The translations under genes and the position numbers were made by a program. Of a stretch of 64,000 bases of DNA, positions 18,350-27,604 are shown piece by piece (within the stretch, counting starts at the first letter, position 1; each line of letters begins with the position of its first letter). Under the pieces are notes generated by a model. The model had not been told where the DNA came from, made no database searches, and worked only from the letters and a program-made list of their open reading frames with translations. This stretch comes from Spirochaetota bacterium (GTDB taxonomy: Bacteria; Spirochaetota; UBA4802; UB4802): NCBI GenBank assembly GCA_040756435.1, contig JBFLZD010000003.1:49511-113510 (forward strand), written 5' to 3'.

Positions 18350-18868
18350 CTATTTTAATACCTGAAACAAACCCACCATAGCACTTATAATAGTTATTGT
18401 CTGGGCAAGCAAAAGCCCTATAAGCCACTTTAATATACTTACTTTTGCGCGTTGTACCTCGGCTTGCACTTTCTCAATTTCAATTGAAAGGCTTGCTCTA
18501 ACTTTTTCAATTTCTACCGAAAGATCTGATTTCACTTTTTCAATTTCTACCGAAAGATCTGACCTAACTTTCTCAATTTCTACCGCAAGATCTGACCTGA
18601 CTTTTTCAATTTCTACTGAAAGATCTGACCTAACTTTCTCAATTTCTACAGAAAGATCTGCCCGAACCTTCTCTATTTCTTTTGTTAATCTAAGCTCAGC
18701 TTCTTTTATTTCTTTTGTTAGCTTCAATTCCTGAACATGTAAATCTTGCTGGGTTGCTACCTGATTATTATTTATAGCTTCTTCAACTTTTTCAATAAAT
18801 TCAGCCAGTACTTTTGCCTTTATCTCATCATCCTTAAATGCTTCATATACTTTTAACGCATATCCCAT
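18350..18868 (-). CDS. Coiled-coil protein built on 11-residue repeats with C-terminal membrane anchor
   Basis: 172 residues from the ATG at 18868, which has AAGGAAGGA nine bases upstream; a start at 18907 lacks a site. Residues about 60-135 are near-perfect hendecads of the form VEIEKVRSDLS, at least six in a row, mirrored at DNA level by 33-bp tandem repeats (about 18480-18670). Eleven-residue periodicity predicts a right-handed coiled coil. The C-terminal 25 residues (LIGLLLAQTITIISAMVGLF) form a membrane helix. This looks like a DUF1640-type or cell-shape/scaffold protein; no catalytic motif. Confidence 0.75.
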   Translation of the reverse strand: MGYALKVYEAFKDDEIKAKVLAEFIEKVEEAINNNQVATQQDLHVQELKLTKEIKEAELRLTKEIEKVRADLSVEIEKVRSDLSVEIEKVRSDLAVEIEKVRSDLSVEIEKVKSDLSVEIEKVRASLSIEIEKVQAEVQRAKVSILKWLIGLLLAQTITIISAMVGLFQVLK

Positions 18869-18963
18869 TATATTATATCCTTCCTTAAATATACTATTAT
18901 ATTCCATATAATAAACAAATATACGTTCCCCCCACTTTTTTCAACAAGTTTTTTTCAATATTA

Positions 18964-18983
18964 TTGCAAAAAATGTTTTGCAA
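18964..18983. promoter_or_regulatory. Perfect 8-bp inverted repeat TTGCAAAA/TTTTGCAA
   Basis: TTGCAAAA (18964-18971), AATG, TTTTGCAA (18976-18983), in the 200-bp gap between the activase 3' end and the coiled-coil gene start at 18868. No T-tract follows directly, so it may be an operator for the coiled-coil gene. Evidence is the symmetry and position only. Confidence 0.35.
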
Positions 18984-19087
18984 AATTTTTAATATAGTTG
19001 ACATGCTTATGATAGTTGTTGCTTCATATGTAATATTTACTCTGTTTTGTCATTTGGAACGTGATTTATAATCTATTATCTGGTTTT

Positions 19088-19990
19088 TTACGATTTGACA
19101 ACTCTACCTAATAACTCTTTGCACCGTTCATATTCTTCATGGGACATCCATTGTGTAAACGTTTTATTGATTGTACCACTGATGCCAATCTTCATACACT
19201 TCTCTGGCCATAAAGGATTATACCGTAAAAGCTCAATGGAATTAACACCACAGCCATAAACAAATTCAGCTATTCCTGTAAGATTTTTTTCTGTTGATGT
19301 AATTCCAGGCACCAGGGGTATGCGCGGCACAACCTGTATTCCCATATTTTTTGATAGATACACGAGCTTCTTAAAATTTGACAATATCTTTGCATTTGAA
19401 ACGCCACAGTACTTTTTATGGTCATCTTCATCAATGAGTTTAACATCATAATACACCGTGTTACAATAAGGAGCAATGCAGGTTTCAAATTCATCCCAGT
19501 TGAAATATCCGCTTGTTTCCACAAGGGTATGAATGTTATTGTACTTGCATTGTTTCAATAATTCTGATGCAAAGCTAATGTTCAAAAGCGGCTCACCACC
19601 TGAAAGCGTCACACCGCCACCTGAGGTATCAAAAAATGGTTTATCCTTTAACACAAGCTGCATCACATCTTCAACACTCATAAGCTTTCCCACGGTACTC
19701 ATGGCACCTGATGGACATACATCAACACACCGAAAACACAGGGTACATTTTTTTCTGTCCACAAAGTTTTGATTTTTCAAATCAATGGCATGTTCAGGAC
19801 ATACCTTTGCACAGCTCAGGCAAGCAATACATTCCTTTTTATCCCAGGATAATTCAATGACTGCTTTTTTACTTTCCGGATTATGGCACCATACACAGTT
19901 TAGTGGGCAACCTTTAAAAAACACAACCGTTCTAATACCGTGTCCATCATCAAGTGAATTACCTTTAATTTCCAGTATTAACGTTTTCAT
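19088..19990 (-). CDS. Glycyl-radical enzyme activating enzyme (radical SAM)
   Basis: 300 residues. The radical SAM CxxxCxxC motif is CPLNCVWC near residue 29-36, preceded by DGHGIRTVVFFKGC, the activase signature. It is followed by two ferredoxin-type [4Fe-4S] motifs (CIACLSCAKVCP and CTLCFRCVDVCP), as in activases of non-PFL glycyl-radical enzymes, then TLSGGEPL and LVETSG. It would generate the glycyl radical on the enzyme encoded 18 bp upstream on the same strand. Complete. Confidence 0.95.
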   Translation of the reverse strand: MKTLILEIKGNSLDDGHGIRTVVFFKGCPLNCVWCHNPESKKAVIELSWDKKECIACLSCAKVCPEHAIDLKNQNFVDRKKCTLCFRCVDVCPSGAMSTVGKLMSVEDVMQLVLKDKPFFDTSGGGVTLSGGEPLLNISFASELLKQCKYNNIHTLVETSGYFNWDEFETCIAPYCNTVYYDVKLIDEDDHKKYCGVSNAKILSNFKKLVYLSKNMGIQVVPRIPLVPGITSTEKNLTGIAEFVYGCGVNSIELLRYNPLWPEKCMKIGISGTINKTFTQWMSHEEYERCKELLGRVVKS

Positions 19991-20008
19991 TTGCTTTTTA
20001 TCCTACGT

Positions 20009-22996
20009 TTATATTCCATATTCAGCGCGCTCAATCAGTTCTAATTGCATCTGACGGTTTAATGTAACAAAATAGGCATTGTATCCTGAAATACGCACAA
20101 TAAGGTTGCGATAGTTTTCTGGATGAGCCATTGCATCGCGTAATATTGCGGATGTAACAACATTCATCTGCATCTGCATCCCGCCCAATGTGAAATAGGT
20201 CTTCACATACGAGAACATATCAGTAACAGTCTTTTCTCGCGATTCTATTGCAGAAGGAACTACTTTAACATTAAATGCTATATTATTGGTAAGGTTAACC
20301 GGATCCAATTTTGCAACATCTCTAATATAGTCCAACAGGTTTTTAGAAGCAAATGGCTGAGGCGTTAATCCAGGTGTAAACGGTTTTCCTGCCAATCTTC
20401 CCGAAGGCAGTGCTCCAGTAAGTGTGCCAAATGCAACATGATTTGACATTGACCAGAACCCAGTAGTATAGGTGCCACCACGATAATGCGGAATACTTGC
20501 AAAATAGTCATGAGCCCATTTAGCAATCCTGTTTGCCATTGCAACAGCTTCTTCATTTCCTGAACCAAACAATGGAACTTTTGTGTGAACAGTTGCAAGC
20601 AATACCGGATCATTTTGAAAATTACTATCAATAGCTTTCTTTATATCAGCAAATGTGTACTTCTTTTCATCATAAATTAGCTTTTTTATAACCATCATGG
20701 AATCAGTTACATCAGCAAGGCCAATGATTGCAGTACCAGAGCTATTATACCTGGCACCGCCTTTTGTCACATCCTTGCCTTTTTCTAAACAGCCTTCAAT
20801 AAACGCTGAAAGTAGCGGTGTGGGTCGTAAATATTGATGAGCTTCGGCTAACTTATTATTATAATCGATAGACTGGTCAATAATAAAGGCAAACTGTTTG
20901 GTAAATGCATCAAAGAAATCATCAAAGGTTTTAAAAGCCCCGTCTTCAGGCCTTCCCGTCTTTGGCCCTATATCAAGCCGTGTAAGTGGATGATAGCCAT
21001 TATTAAGTGCCATCTCTAATGCTGCAACCATATTCATCATCTGCATATTGGTATGTCCAAAGTGCTTATGCGATAATGTTGGCTCCACACAGCCTGTTGC
21101 TGACCAGTCACGTATATCCCGGATATCATATCCTAGTGGTGTCAGAGCCTTCATTATGGCTGCATCATTGTGCATGGAGGGAGTAGCTGCAGTGATAAGG
21201 TTTACTTCGCACAGGCGCTTCAAATAGGTGTCGCTGTTGACACCTGGCATATAGCGGGCATTGACATTGGGATCACGAATTGAAAGCATCTCAGTAACTT
21301 TTAAGAAAATGTAGGTCATATCGTTAACCGCATCTTTGCCATCTGGTGTTACTCCACCTAACGTAATAGCCTGATCAGATGAACTGCCACCAAAATAGAA
21401 ATTGGCTAAATCAGGAGTCAGGGGAAAATGATCGGTACATCGCATGTAAAAATCAGCAACAAGTTCTATTGCTTGTTTTATATATTCCTCCTGCTTTTCT
21501 GGTGGAGTGTTTTTCATATCATTGATAAAATATGGCTGTAGCCATTGATCCAATCGTCCCAATGATAAACCTGCATTAAGACTTTCATTATGTAGGGATA
21601 TCCATGTAATCCACATTGCAGTCAGTGCTTCGTGCAGTGTGGTGCATGGATACATTGGTACACGGCTACATATATCAGCTATTTTCAGCAATTCTTGTTT
21701 CCGTATTGGATTTTTTTCCTGGTTACTATCGCTTAAAGCTTGTGCTGCAAGATTTTTTGCATACCCATTAATACCTTCAAGGCAGGCAATCATAGCAGTA
21801 AGAAGATGCTGTTTTTCCTGTGAGCAATCTTTAGCAAGCTCGGCTTTTATTTCATTAATCATCCCTGACGTTCCCATTGCCATCACTTTGGGAAAATTTG
21901 GAATGGTATGAGAGATAGTTGCCTGCTTCCAATCAAAGTACAGAGCAAACCGTTCATCAAGCTGCTCACATAAAGGGTTATTATATTTTTCCCTGACCCA
22001 TTCTTTAAAATTACGATGCAACCAGTATGGCAGTATTTCAAAATGCAAAACTTCACGAGTCTGGTCATCAATATCAAAAGGATTATATGTTCTGTATGGA
22101 ATGGTGAGCAATTCATTCCATATCATGATGCCTGTACTGTCAGGGAAAATGGGGCTTCCAATGGGTTTGCTGGTGGTTGTTCCAGGCAACAGTGAATCCT
22201 TTTGTATGACAGGTTTTTTATGTTCCATCATATATTTATATGCATGTGCATTGCGCAGCACGGGCTCCCACGGGGTTCCGTTGTTGTCAGTGTCAAAGCC
22301 ATGTTCCCTGTACCACTGAGTTAAAAGAATTGCCCTTTCAGCACAGATAGCTGGCTTTTTAGTTAAATGGTCATCAAGAAATTTTTTTATTCGTGGGAAA
22401 TCATCAAGACAATATTGTGAAAGATACGGATCCTCCAGAAATAACACATTGGGATCTTCTTTTTTCCCTTTGAGGCGCTCCTTTCGTCTTTTTATAATTT
22501 CATCGCTTAGCTCTTTTTGTGGTTTAGGATGTTCTTTTTTAACCTTCCTTTCATCAGCCTGTCGCTCCTTTTTCATTGCACGTTTCTGAACAGTATTAAA
22601 AAGTAGTGAAATAAAAAATGAGAATATATTGGAATAGGTAATACTGCCATCAATACGCACATCACTCTTTAATAGCATGTAGATAATATCAGTAGGCGTA
22701 CCCAGTAAAAGCTTGCGTGCAGCATCTTCATTTTTAAAAATCAAAATAGCATTAGCATCAGGGGCGATAGTTCCTGATACAGTAACCCTGCCATCAATAA
22801 ACGCAATGCTGCATACAATTCCATTATCTTCCGTACGCAACCCAATTGTAAAATTGAGATAGCCATCTTTTGTTTTAAGGTATCGGTTCAGTGATTTGCG
22901 GTTATTAAAATTAAAGGCAATGAATTTCAAAAATGATTTTATGAAAATACCTGTGCTAATTGTGCTCAATCTGCTTTGTGATGTGAAAAGTAACAT
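20009..22996 (-). CDS. Glycyl-radical enzyme fused to an N-terminal SCP2-like lipid-binding domain
   Basis: 995 residues, about 150-200 longer than most PFL-like enzymes. The start at 22996 is supported by GGAGGG. Residues about 30-140 resemble an SCP2 sterol-carrier domain (PDANAILIFKNEDAARKLL ... DVRIDGSITYSNIFSFF), then a lysine-rich linker (about 136-180) leads into a complete glycyl-radical core. The active-site cysteine is in SATGCVEP (about residue 626; the CxE arrangement is that of dehydratase/lyase-type members rather than PFL itself). The glycyl-radical loop is VRISGYNAYF with Gly about 971. It lies in a TetR - enzyme - activase operon (gaps 12 and 18 bp). The reaction is not determined; the lipid-binding domain suggests a hydrophobic substrate. 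A GCGATAGTT copy falls in the SCP2 domain (22764-22772, read GTIAP) and another in the core (20108-20116). Confidence 0.9.
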   Translation of the reverse strand: MLLFTSQSRLSTISTGIFIKSFLKFIAFNFNNRKSLNRYLKTKDGYLNFTIGLRTEDNGIVCSIAFIDGRVTVSGTIAPDANAILIFKNEDAARKLLLGTPTDIIYMLLKSDVRIDGSITYSNIFSFFISLLFNTVQKRAMKKERQADERKVKKEHPKPQKELSDEIIKRRKERLKGKKEDPNVLFLEDPYLSQYCLDDFPRIKKFLDDHLTKKPAICAERAILLTQWYREHGFDTDNNGTPWEPVLRNAHAYKYMMEHKKPVIQKDSLLPGTTTSKPIGSPIFPDSTGIMIWNELLTIPYRTYNPFDIDDQTREVLHFEILPYWLHRNFKEWVREKYNNPLCEQLDERFALYFDWKQATISHTIPNFPKVMAMGTSGMINEIKAELAKDCSQEKQHLLTAMIACLEGINGYAKNLAAQALSDSNQEKNPIRKQELLKIADICSRVPMYPCTTLHEALTAMWITWISLHNESLNAGLSLGRLDQWLQPYFINDMKNTPPEKQEEYIKQAIELVADFYMRCTDHFPLTPDLANFYFGGSSSDQAITLGGVTPDGKDAVNDMTYIFLKVTEMLSIRDPNVNARYMPGVNSDTYLKRLCEVNLITAATPSMHNDAAIMKALTPLGYDIRDIRDWSATGCVEPTLSHKHFGHTNMQMMNMVAALEMALNNGYHPLTRLDIGPKTGRPEDGAFKTFDDFFDAFTKQFAFIIDQSIDYNNKLAEAHQYLRPTPLLSAFIEGCLEKGKDVTKGGARYNSSGTAIIGLADVTDSMMVIKKLIYDEKKYTFADIKKAIDSNFQNDPVLLATVHTKVPLFGSGNEEAVAMANRIAKWAHDYFASIPHYRGGTYTTGFWSMSNHVAFGTLTGALPSGRLAGKPFTPGLTPQPFASKNLLDYIRDVAKLDPVNLTNNIAFNVKVVPSAIESREKTVTDMFSYVKTYFTLGGMQMQMNVVTSAILRDAMAHPENYRNLIVRISGYNAYFVTLNRQMQLELIERAEYGI

Positions 22997-23008
22997 AATG
23001 ACCCTCCA

Positions 23009-23647
23009 TCATTCAATGTCCAGAGGAACATACCTCTGTGCAATTATATTAACATAACTATCTACAAAACGTTGCGGGTTATCATGAACCTCTCGTATAA
23101 GCCTGCTGTTATATAAACTCACAACGCCGTTACATTCTATCCATAATTGCAGTGCTGTTATATATGCACTATCTGGATCAAGCCCACAATGTTGCTGCAG
23201 CTTCTCTATAACAAAAGCAAACGGTTTTAAGGCTATTTCTTTTTCTTTTGCGCCAACTACTTCTAACGGTGTACCAATACAATCCAGAAACTTTGGCACA
23301 TTCCTGTTTAAAAACATAACTTCATAATAATCAGGATATTGAATACCAAATTCAATGTATGATCTAATCAGAGATTTTATTTTATCCCTGATATCCGCAG
23401 CAGATGTATATGCCTTTTCGAACAGTCCATACAGCAATTCAAACCCTCGTATGCGAATATAAAAATATAATTCATCCTTGTTGGTGTAATAGTTATACAA
23501 TGTTGTAGCAGTAACACCCAATGCAGATGCAATCTTTCGCATGCTTAGCCTGGAAAACCCTTCCCTGATAACTATTTTTACCGATGCATCAAGTATTTGC
23601 TGTTTGAAGATATCCACTTCTTCTATATTACGAGCTGTACGTGGCAT
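23009..23647 (-). CDS. TetR-family transcriptional regulator of the glycyl-radical operon
   Basis: 212 residues. The N-terminal helix-turn-helix is SMRKIASALGVTATTLYNYYTNKDEL (described here by LSMRKIASALGVTATTLY, about residues 39-56), and the C-terminal ligand-binding domain has a WIECNGVVSLY segment. GGGGGAAG precedes the ATG. It is the first gene of the operon with the glycyl-radical enzyme and activase, so it probably regulates itself and them. A TGTTAATTTAACA palindrome about 160 bp upstream is a candidate operator. Confidence 0.9.
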   Translation of the reverse strand: MPRTARNIEEVDIFKQQILDASVKIVIREGFSRLSMRKIASALGVTATTLYNYYTNKDELYFYIRIRGFELLYGLFEKAYTSAADIRDKIKSLIRSYIEFGIQYPDYYEVMFLNRNVPKFLDCIGTPLEVVGAKEKEIALKPFAFVIEKLQQHCGLDPDSAYITALQLWIECNGVVSLYNSRLIREVHDNPQRFVDSYVNIIAQRYVPLDIE

Positions 23648-23807
23648 TTATTTTACTTCCCCCTAAACTGTGATTAACAAAGTATTATTCAGGGTCAAAT
23701 CCCAAATTACTGCTATAATAATCATTCCTTGCTTCCATTTAAATCAGAGTTAAGGTTGATACTTTATCTTCCCTAAACTAGATTCTTTCAATTTATTATA
23801 ATAACAA

Positions 23808-23828
23808 TGTTAATTTAACAGCGTTAAC
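23808..23828. promoter_or_regulatory. Candidate TetR operator
   Basis: TGTTAA-T-TTAACA (23808-23820) is a perfect odd-centred palindrome, followed after AGC... by GTTAAC (23823-23828). It is in the AT-rich region upstream of the TetR gene (start 23647), where an autoregulatory operator is expected. Low information content in AT-rich DNA limits confidence. Confidence 0.4.
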
Positions 23829-24026
23829 TTTATTTGTCAATAATAAAATTAAAATTATTTGCTTTTAGTTATATATCAAAATACTATACTGCCCGGAATT
23901 TGGTATTTGCATTCTTTACAGTATACTATACCATAAAACATAAAGTAGAGGTTTGTCATGAACTTGGCATGTAAAAAATTTTTTCAATATACTAGATATA
24001 CTTTGCTGGGAGTTCTTTTAACTCTT

Positions 24027-24277
24027 CTATGGATGTAATAGCATGAAGTAATATGTTACAGGTGAAAATTCAAACCAGTTATTTCTCTTTTTTATTAATT
24101 TATATTTATTAATTACAAGCATAACATCATATTTTTTGTAAGATTCACTATCAGGTATTTTATATTCTACAAAATACTCAACATTTTCATGTATAAATTC
24201 TGATTCATGCTCAATAAAAAGATACTTACAAAAATAAAAATTTCACCATCAGAATTTTCACAATACGGGTGGTGCAT
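24027..24277 (-). pseudogene. Small gene with a one-base frameshift in a T-run
   Basis: A GGAGGTG ribosome-binding site (complement of 24285-24291) precedes the ATG at 24277. The first frame reads MHHPYCENSDGEIF and then drifts. Restoring one T within the ATTTTTATTTTT tract recovers a continuous product of about 82 residues (…FYFCKYLFIEHESEF… ending FSPVTYYFMLLHP) that stops at 24027. The downstream part is acidic/aromatic and looks like real protein. No family recognised. It is either a decayed gene, a sequencing artefact or a slippage-controlled gene. The surrounding 23650-24600 has no other gene. Confidence 0.5.
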
Positions 24278-24602
24278 AGATAAACACCTCCAGAGAAAAT
24301 TATGTTTGTATTTTAATCATTGGAATAAATTTCAATAGTAGTAGATGAGTACTCTGGTATATTATTCAAATTTTCGGCATAAAGAACATTTACGTTATAT
24401 TGAATCTTTCCCCTCTAAATGTATTTGATTGTAATATACTCATCATATTGGGATATATTTCATCCATGAATAAAATTTTTATAAAATTCATTACATAGTA
24501 TATTTTTTTGCTTTACAACATTAAAATGATTTTTATTTTATTAATTTTAATCGATATAATTTATATAGTCCTTTTTCAAAATTTTTAAACTTACGAGAGG
24601 AA

Positions 24603-25631
24603 ATGGAACCAGCAAAGCGACGTAGAGATATTCCTGTTCTTTTGCTTCATGACATTGACCCACAATGGGAATTGCATGAACAGGAAACAGCACATCAATC
24701 AGCACAAATACTTATTAATGAATTACAGAATGAAGGCCATAGTGTTGTTGATGTTCCAGTTACCCATCATTCCTTAGACAAAGTACTAAAATCTTACAAC
24801 CCCAATGACTATATCCTATTCAATTGGTGCGAAGGTTTGCCTGGTGTTGATCATAGCGAACATACTGTAGCTCAGATTCTTGAAGATAAACAATTTGTAT
24901 ATACTGGCTCTCCTTCTGATATTCTCTTCCTTTGCTGGAATAAAGCTGCAATAAAAAAATTATTACAAATCCAAAATATCCCAACACCAGATGGCATCGT
25001 AGCCAGTGACACCAGCGCCATTGGTTGGGATAAATTCCCTGCAATTGTAAAACCTGCATTTGAACATTGCAGCTTAGGAATCACTGAAGATTCAGTTGTA
25101 TTTAACAGAAAGGAACTTCTGGACAGAATTGACTATATTCTTGCTAATTTCAAGCAACCTGCTATTGTTGAAGATTTTATTGATGGCAGGGAGTTTCATG
25201 TGACTTTATGGGGCAATGGCGTTATCCATGCTCTTCCTCCCGCAGAGATGGATTTCAGCGCATTTGATGATATCAAAGATAGAGTATGTACCTATAATTC
25301 AAAATTCAAACCTGGCACATCCCATTATGAAAATATAACGTTAAAAATTCCTGCACAACTTGACAACGCCCAGCTATCTATATTGAATGAAACAGCGTTA
25401 AAAGCATACAGAGCTCTGGGCTGTCGGGATTATGCACGCATTGATATTCGCTTAAAAGATGGTATTTTCTATATTCTTGATATTAACCCCAATCCAGACT
25501 TTAGCCCTGATACATCAACAATTTACACAGCTGAGCATGCCGGGCTTTCGTATGGTGCATTTGCAAGCTGCCTGGTAAATTTAGCAGCACTCCGACATCC
25601 GGTATATGGGCAGCATGCGGTCTTATCATAA
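24603..25631 (+). CDS. D-alanine-D-alanine ligase-like ATP-grasp enzyme
   Basis: 342 residues with a GAGAGG site close to the ATG. An N-terminal pre-ATP-grasp domain (NPNDYILFNWCEGLPG, about 71-86, like the Ddl NLxEG region) is followed by an ATP-grasp fold with FPAIVKPAFEHCSLGI (about 146-161), IVEDFIDGREFHVTLWG, and the metal-binding YARIDIRLKDGIFYILDINPNPDFSP, shown here by its core DINPNPDFSP. It would ligate a carboxylate to an amine or amino acid. With no mur or ddl neighbours, it may be a Ddl paralogue rather than the cell-wall enzyme. Flanked on both sides by gene-poor DNA. Confidence 0.85.
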   Translation: MEPAKRRRDIPVLLLHDIDPQWELHEQETAHQSAQILINELQNEGHSVVDVPVTHHSLDKVLKSYNPNDYILFNWCEGLPGVDHSEHTVAQILEDKQFVYTGSPSDILFLCWNKAAIKKLLQIQNIPTPDGIVASDTSAIGWDKFPAIVKPAFEHCSLGITEDSVVFNRKELLDRIDYILANFKQPAIVEDFIDGREFHVTLWGNGVIHALPPAEMDFSAFDDIKDRVCTYNSKFKPGTSHYENITLKIPAQLDNAQLSILNETALKAYRALGCRDYARIDIRLKDGIFYILDINPNPDFSPDTSTIYTAEHAGLSYGAFASCLVNLAALRHPVYGQHAVLS

Positions 25632-25641
25632 TTTTATTATG

Positions 25642-25737
25642 AAAAGATTTTTCTCCGATAAAGTCGTAAATCAAGGTTACGGTTAAGACTTCATTACGAG
25701 GCATCCTAATTTTATCGGAATGACGAAATAATCTTTT
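25642..25737. repeat. Composite inverted-repeat element
   Basis: Outer arms AAAAGAT (25642-25648) and ATCTTTT (25731-25737) and inner arms CCGATAAA (25655-25662) and TTTATCGG (25711-25718) form a nested hairpin right after the ATP-grasp gene. It resembles a small non-autonomous palindromic element and may also act as a terminator. Confidence 0.5.
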
Positions 25738-25960
25738 TTGTACCATGTAATTGTTTCTCGATTACATCAGGATTTCATTGGGAATCGTAATTAGTATATG
25801 GCAAAATTATCATCGTGAGACTTGATGTAATTAGGACGTTGTCATCCTACTTTGCTATGGAAAGCATCGCTGCTTCTTGAGATTCCTTCCCTTTGTTAAC
25901 AATGACGTAACAACAACCACCAGATATTTTCGCTTCGATTGATATGACGTAATGGCGACC

Positions 25961-26008
25961 ATGTCATTGCAAGGTTTCATCCCTATAATGTGGAGCTCGC
26001 AATGACAT
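25961..26008. repeat. Inverted repeat ATGTCATTGC/GCAATGACAT
   Basis: Perfect 10-bp arms at 25961-25970 and 25999-26008. The same GTCATTGCGAGC-type sequence recurs near 56115-56255. The stretch 25740-26340 is otherwise non-coding, with several GACGTAA/GTCATT repeats and no supported gene. Confidence 0.6.
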
Positions 26009-26367
26009 AGTCTTAATGAAACATTCGCAATAAACCTATTTGTTCTTTTCTTCTTTCATATATTAAATACTTCTATAAAGTTATTTATACAAGATTTTGT
26101 AAAGTAGGCATTTATATGCTCAATTCCCACCTTTTGAGCCATCTCATACAGCAGTGTAGCATTCCTTCTCTATATCATTCTTTCACAGTGTGTTTTTTTA
26201 ACCCTCCTGTCTATTATCCAAAAGTATTCATCCTGCCACATCGTGCATCCTTGACATCGTATTTATGTTAATTGCTCATACTTTTTAAAACTATATACAT
26301 TTTGTAGTTGAATTTTTTTTCGATAGTAGTATTGTAGCATAACATATAAATACTTTGGAGGGAACAT

Positions 26368-26820
26368 ATGAATATAGAAACAACCACCTGCATTGCCTAT
26401 GAACACTTAGAGCTTTTACAAGAAAACGCCGCTATCCGTAAACTATCGCTTCATACATTTGTTATAAATTTCATAAACTATGTGTTTTCGTATAAAAAGA
26501 TCCCTGTAAAAAGCTATAAAAGGTTACAGTATAGGAAGCGATATCAAGCTTGGAAGCGTGTGCATCTGTATTTGTATGAGAATGAGTATGAGTTTGTGAT
26601 GGATGTGCGCAAAGTCTGTAAGATGTCACTGGCAAAGATTATAGCTTACTGTGTGGAGAATTATTTGTATGATTATTTAGCAGCGTTAGACAGTGAAGAT
26701 AATACCGATAACTATCGCTTTAGTGGCTACACATTTTCATTTTATCTTGAAGAAGGGATACCTTGTTGCCAATTTTACTGGGGACCACCACCGGAATTGC
26801 TGAAAATGGACACCCAATAG
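26368..26820 (+). CDS. Small basic protein, possibly DUF1564-like; function unknown
   Basis: 150 residues with a GGAGG site. The central basic stretch (SYKRLQYRKRYQAWKRVHLYL) is followed by a helix-turn-helix-like segment (VRKVCKMSLAKIIAYCVENYL), quoted here as short motifs; this arrangement resembles the DUF1564 family of Leptospira, but the match is by eye. Two GCGATAGTT copies in reverse orientation fall inside it (26441-26449 and 26710-26718); the second encodes TDNYR. It stands alone between gene-poor regions. Confidence 0.6.
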   Translation: MNIETTTCIAYEHLELLQENAAIRKLSLHTFVINFINYVFSYKKIPVKSYKRLQYRKRYQAWKRVHLYLYENEYEFVMDVRKVCKMSLAKIIAYCVENYLYDYLAALDSEDNTDNYRFSGYTFSFYLEEGIPCCQFYWGPPPELLKMDTQ

Positions 26821-27604
26821 TCTCTAAAACTAAATGTAATTGGCTAAAATATAAAAGAGGTGTACTTTTAGATGGCTAAAAGTTTATCCGTATATTGTCT
26901 TTATACCCATAGTAAGAGAGTTACTACACAACCTCTCTTCTACCTTTATTTTTATACCATCTATAACAAATACTTAATGGATATTCGTTTTCGTTTACTG
27001 CTGCCGTGCTTACTAATGCTACGTATCGAGTATTGCAATTACCTGCATCATTCGGTAATTTACGCTGCTACTACATAAATTAATGATATACTATATTATG
27101 CTTCCAGCAATACTCAGCTTTAATTACACTACTAGCTTTATCCCATTGTAAGTGCTTTTCGAAGTACTTGCGCTTGGTATGATCTTATGCGGGTATTTTT
27201 CCCATTTTTGTTTTCTTTTATATAATTTTTTTCCTTTACATGTGGAATGTATAAGTATTTTTATCTCATTGTAAAGATAGGATTAATTTAACGGGTACTT
27301 TCTTGATATCATATTTATTTTTTTATCTTGCGTAGTGGGACAATATATAATATTACACATGGGCTTCTGGTTTTAATTAACAATTTTCTGTTTTATAATT
27401 TTTTATTCATATGATAGTCTTTTATACCAGTAACTATCGCCCATATTATTTACACTAAGAGTGCTTATAAATTACCAGATGTTTATATTATATTTTATAT
27501 ATTCATTTATATTTTTTGATGTTTAATAAAAAATTATGTTGCAATAAAAATAGCTGGTATATTTAGATATACATCTATATACTTTTTTGTACGAGGTGTA
27601 ATTG
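26821..27604. other. Gene-poor AT-rich region upstream of ilvB
   Basis: About 780 bp without a convincing gene. A 68-codon frame at 26872-27078 has a poorly spaced site and a low-complexity product and is probably not real. AAGAGAG/CTCTCTT forms a small inverted repeat near 26913-26939, and a GCGATAGTT copy in reverse lies at 27433-27441. No T-box or leader peptide rich in Leu/Ile/Val was apparent. Confidence 0.5.

Noticed and set aside
18480..18670. 33-bp direct repeats resembling a CRISPR array
   Set aside because: The repeats are in frame, without spacers, and encode the hendecads of the coiled-coil protein.
26872..27078. 68-codon frame after the DUF1564-like gene
   Set aside because: Ribosome-binding site is poorly spaced, product is low-complexity and hydrophobic/aromatic without a recognisable pattern.
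27079..27604. T-box or attenuator leader before ilvB
   Set aside because: No T-box sequence, no leader peptide with Leu/Ile/Val runs and no terminator/antiterminator pair seen.
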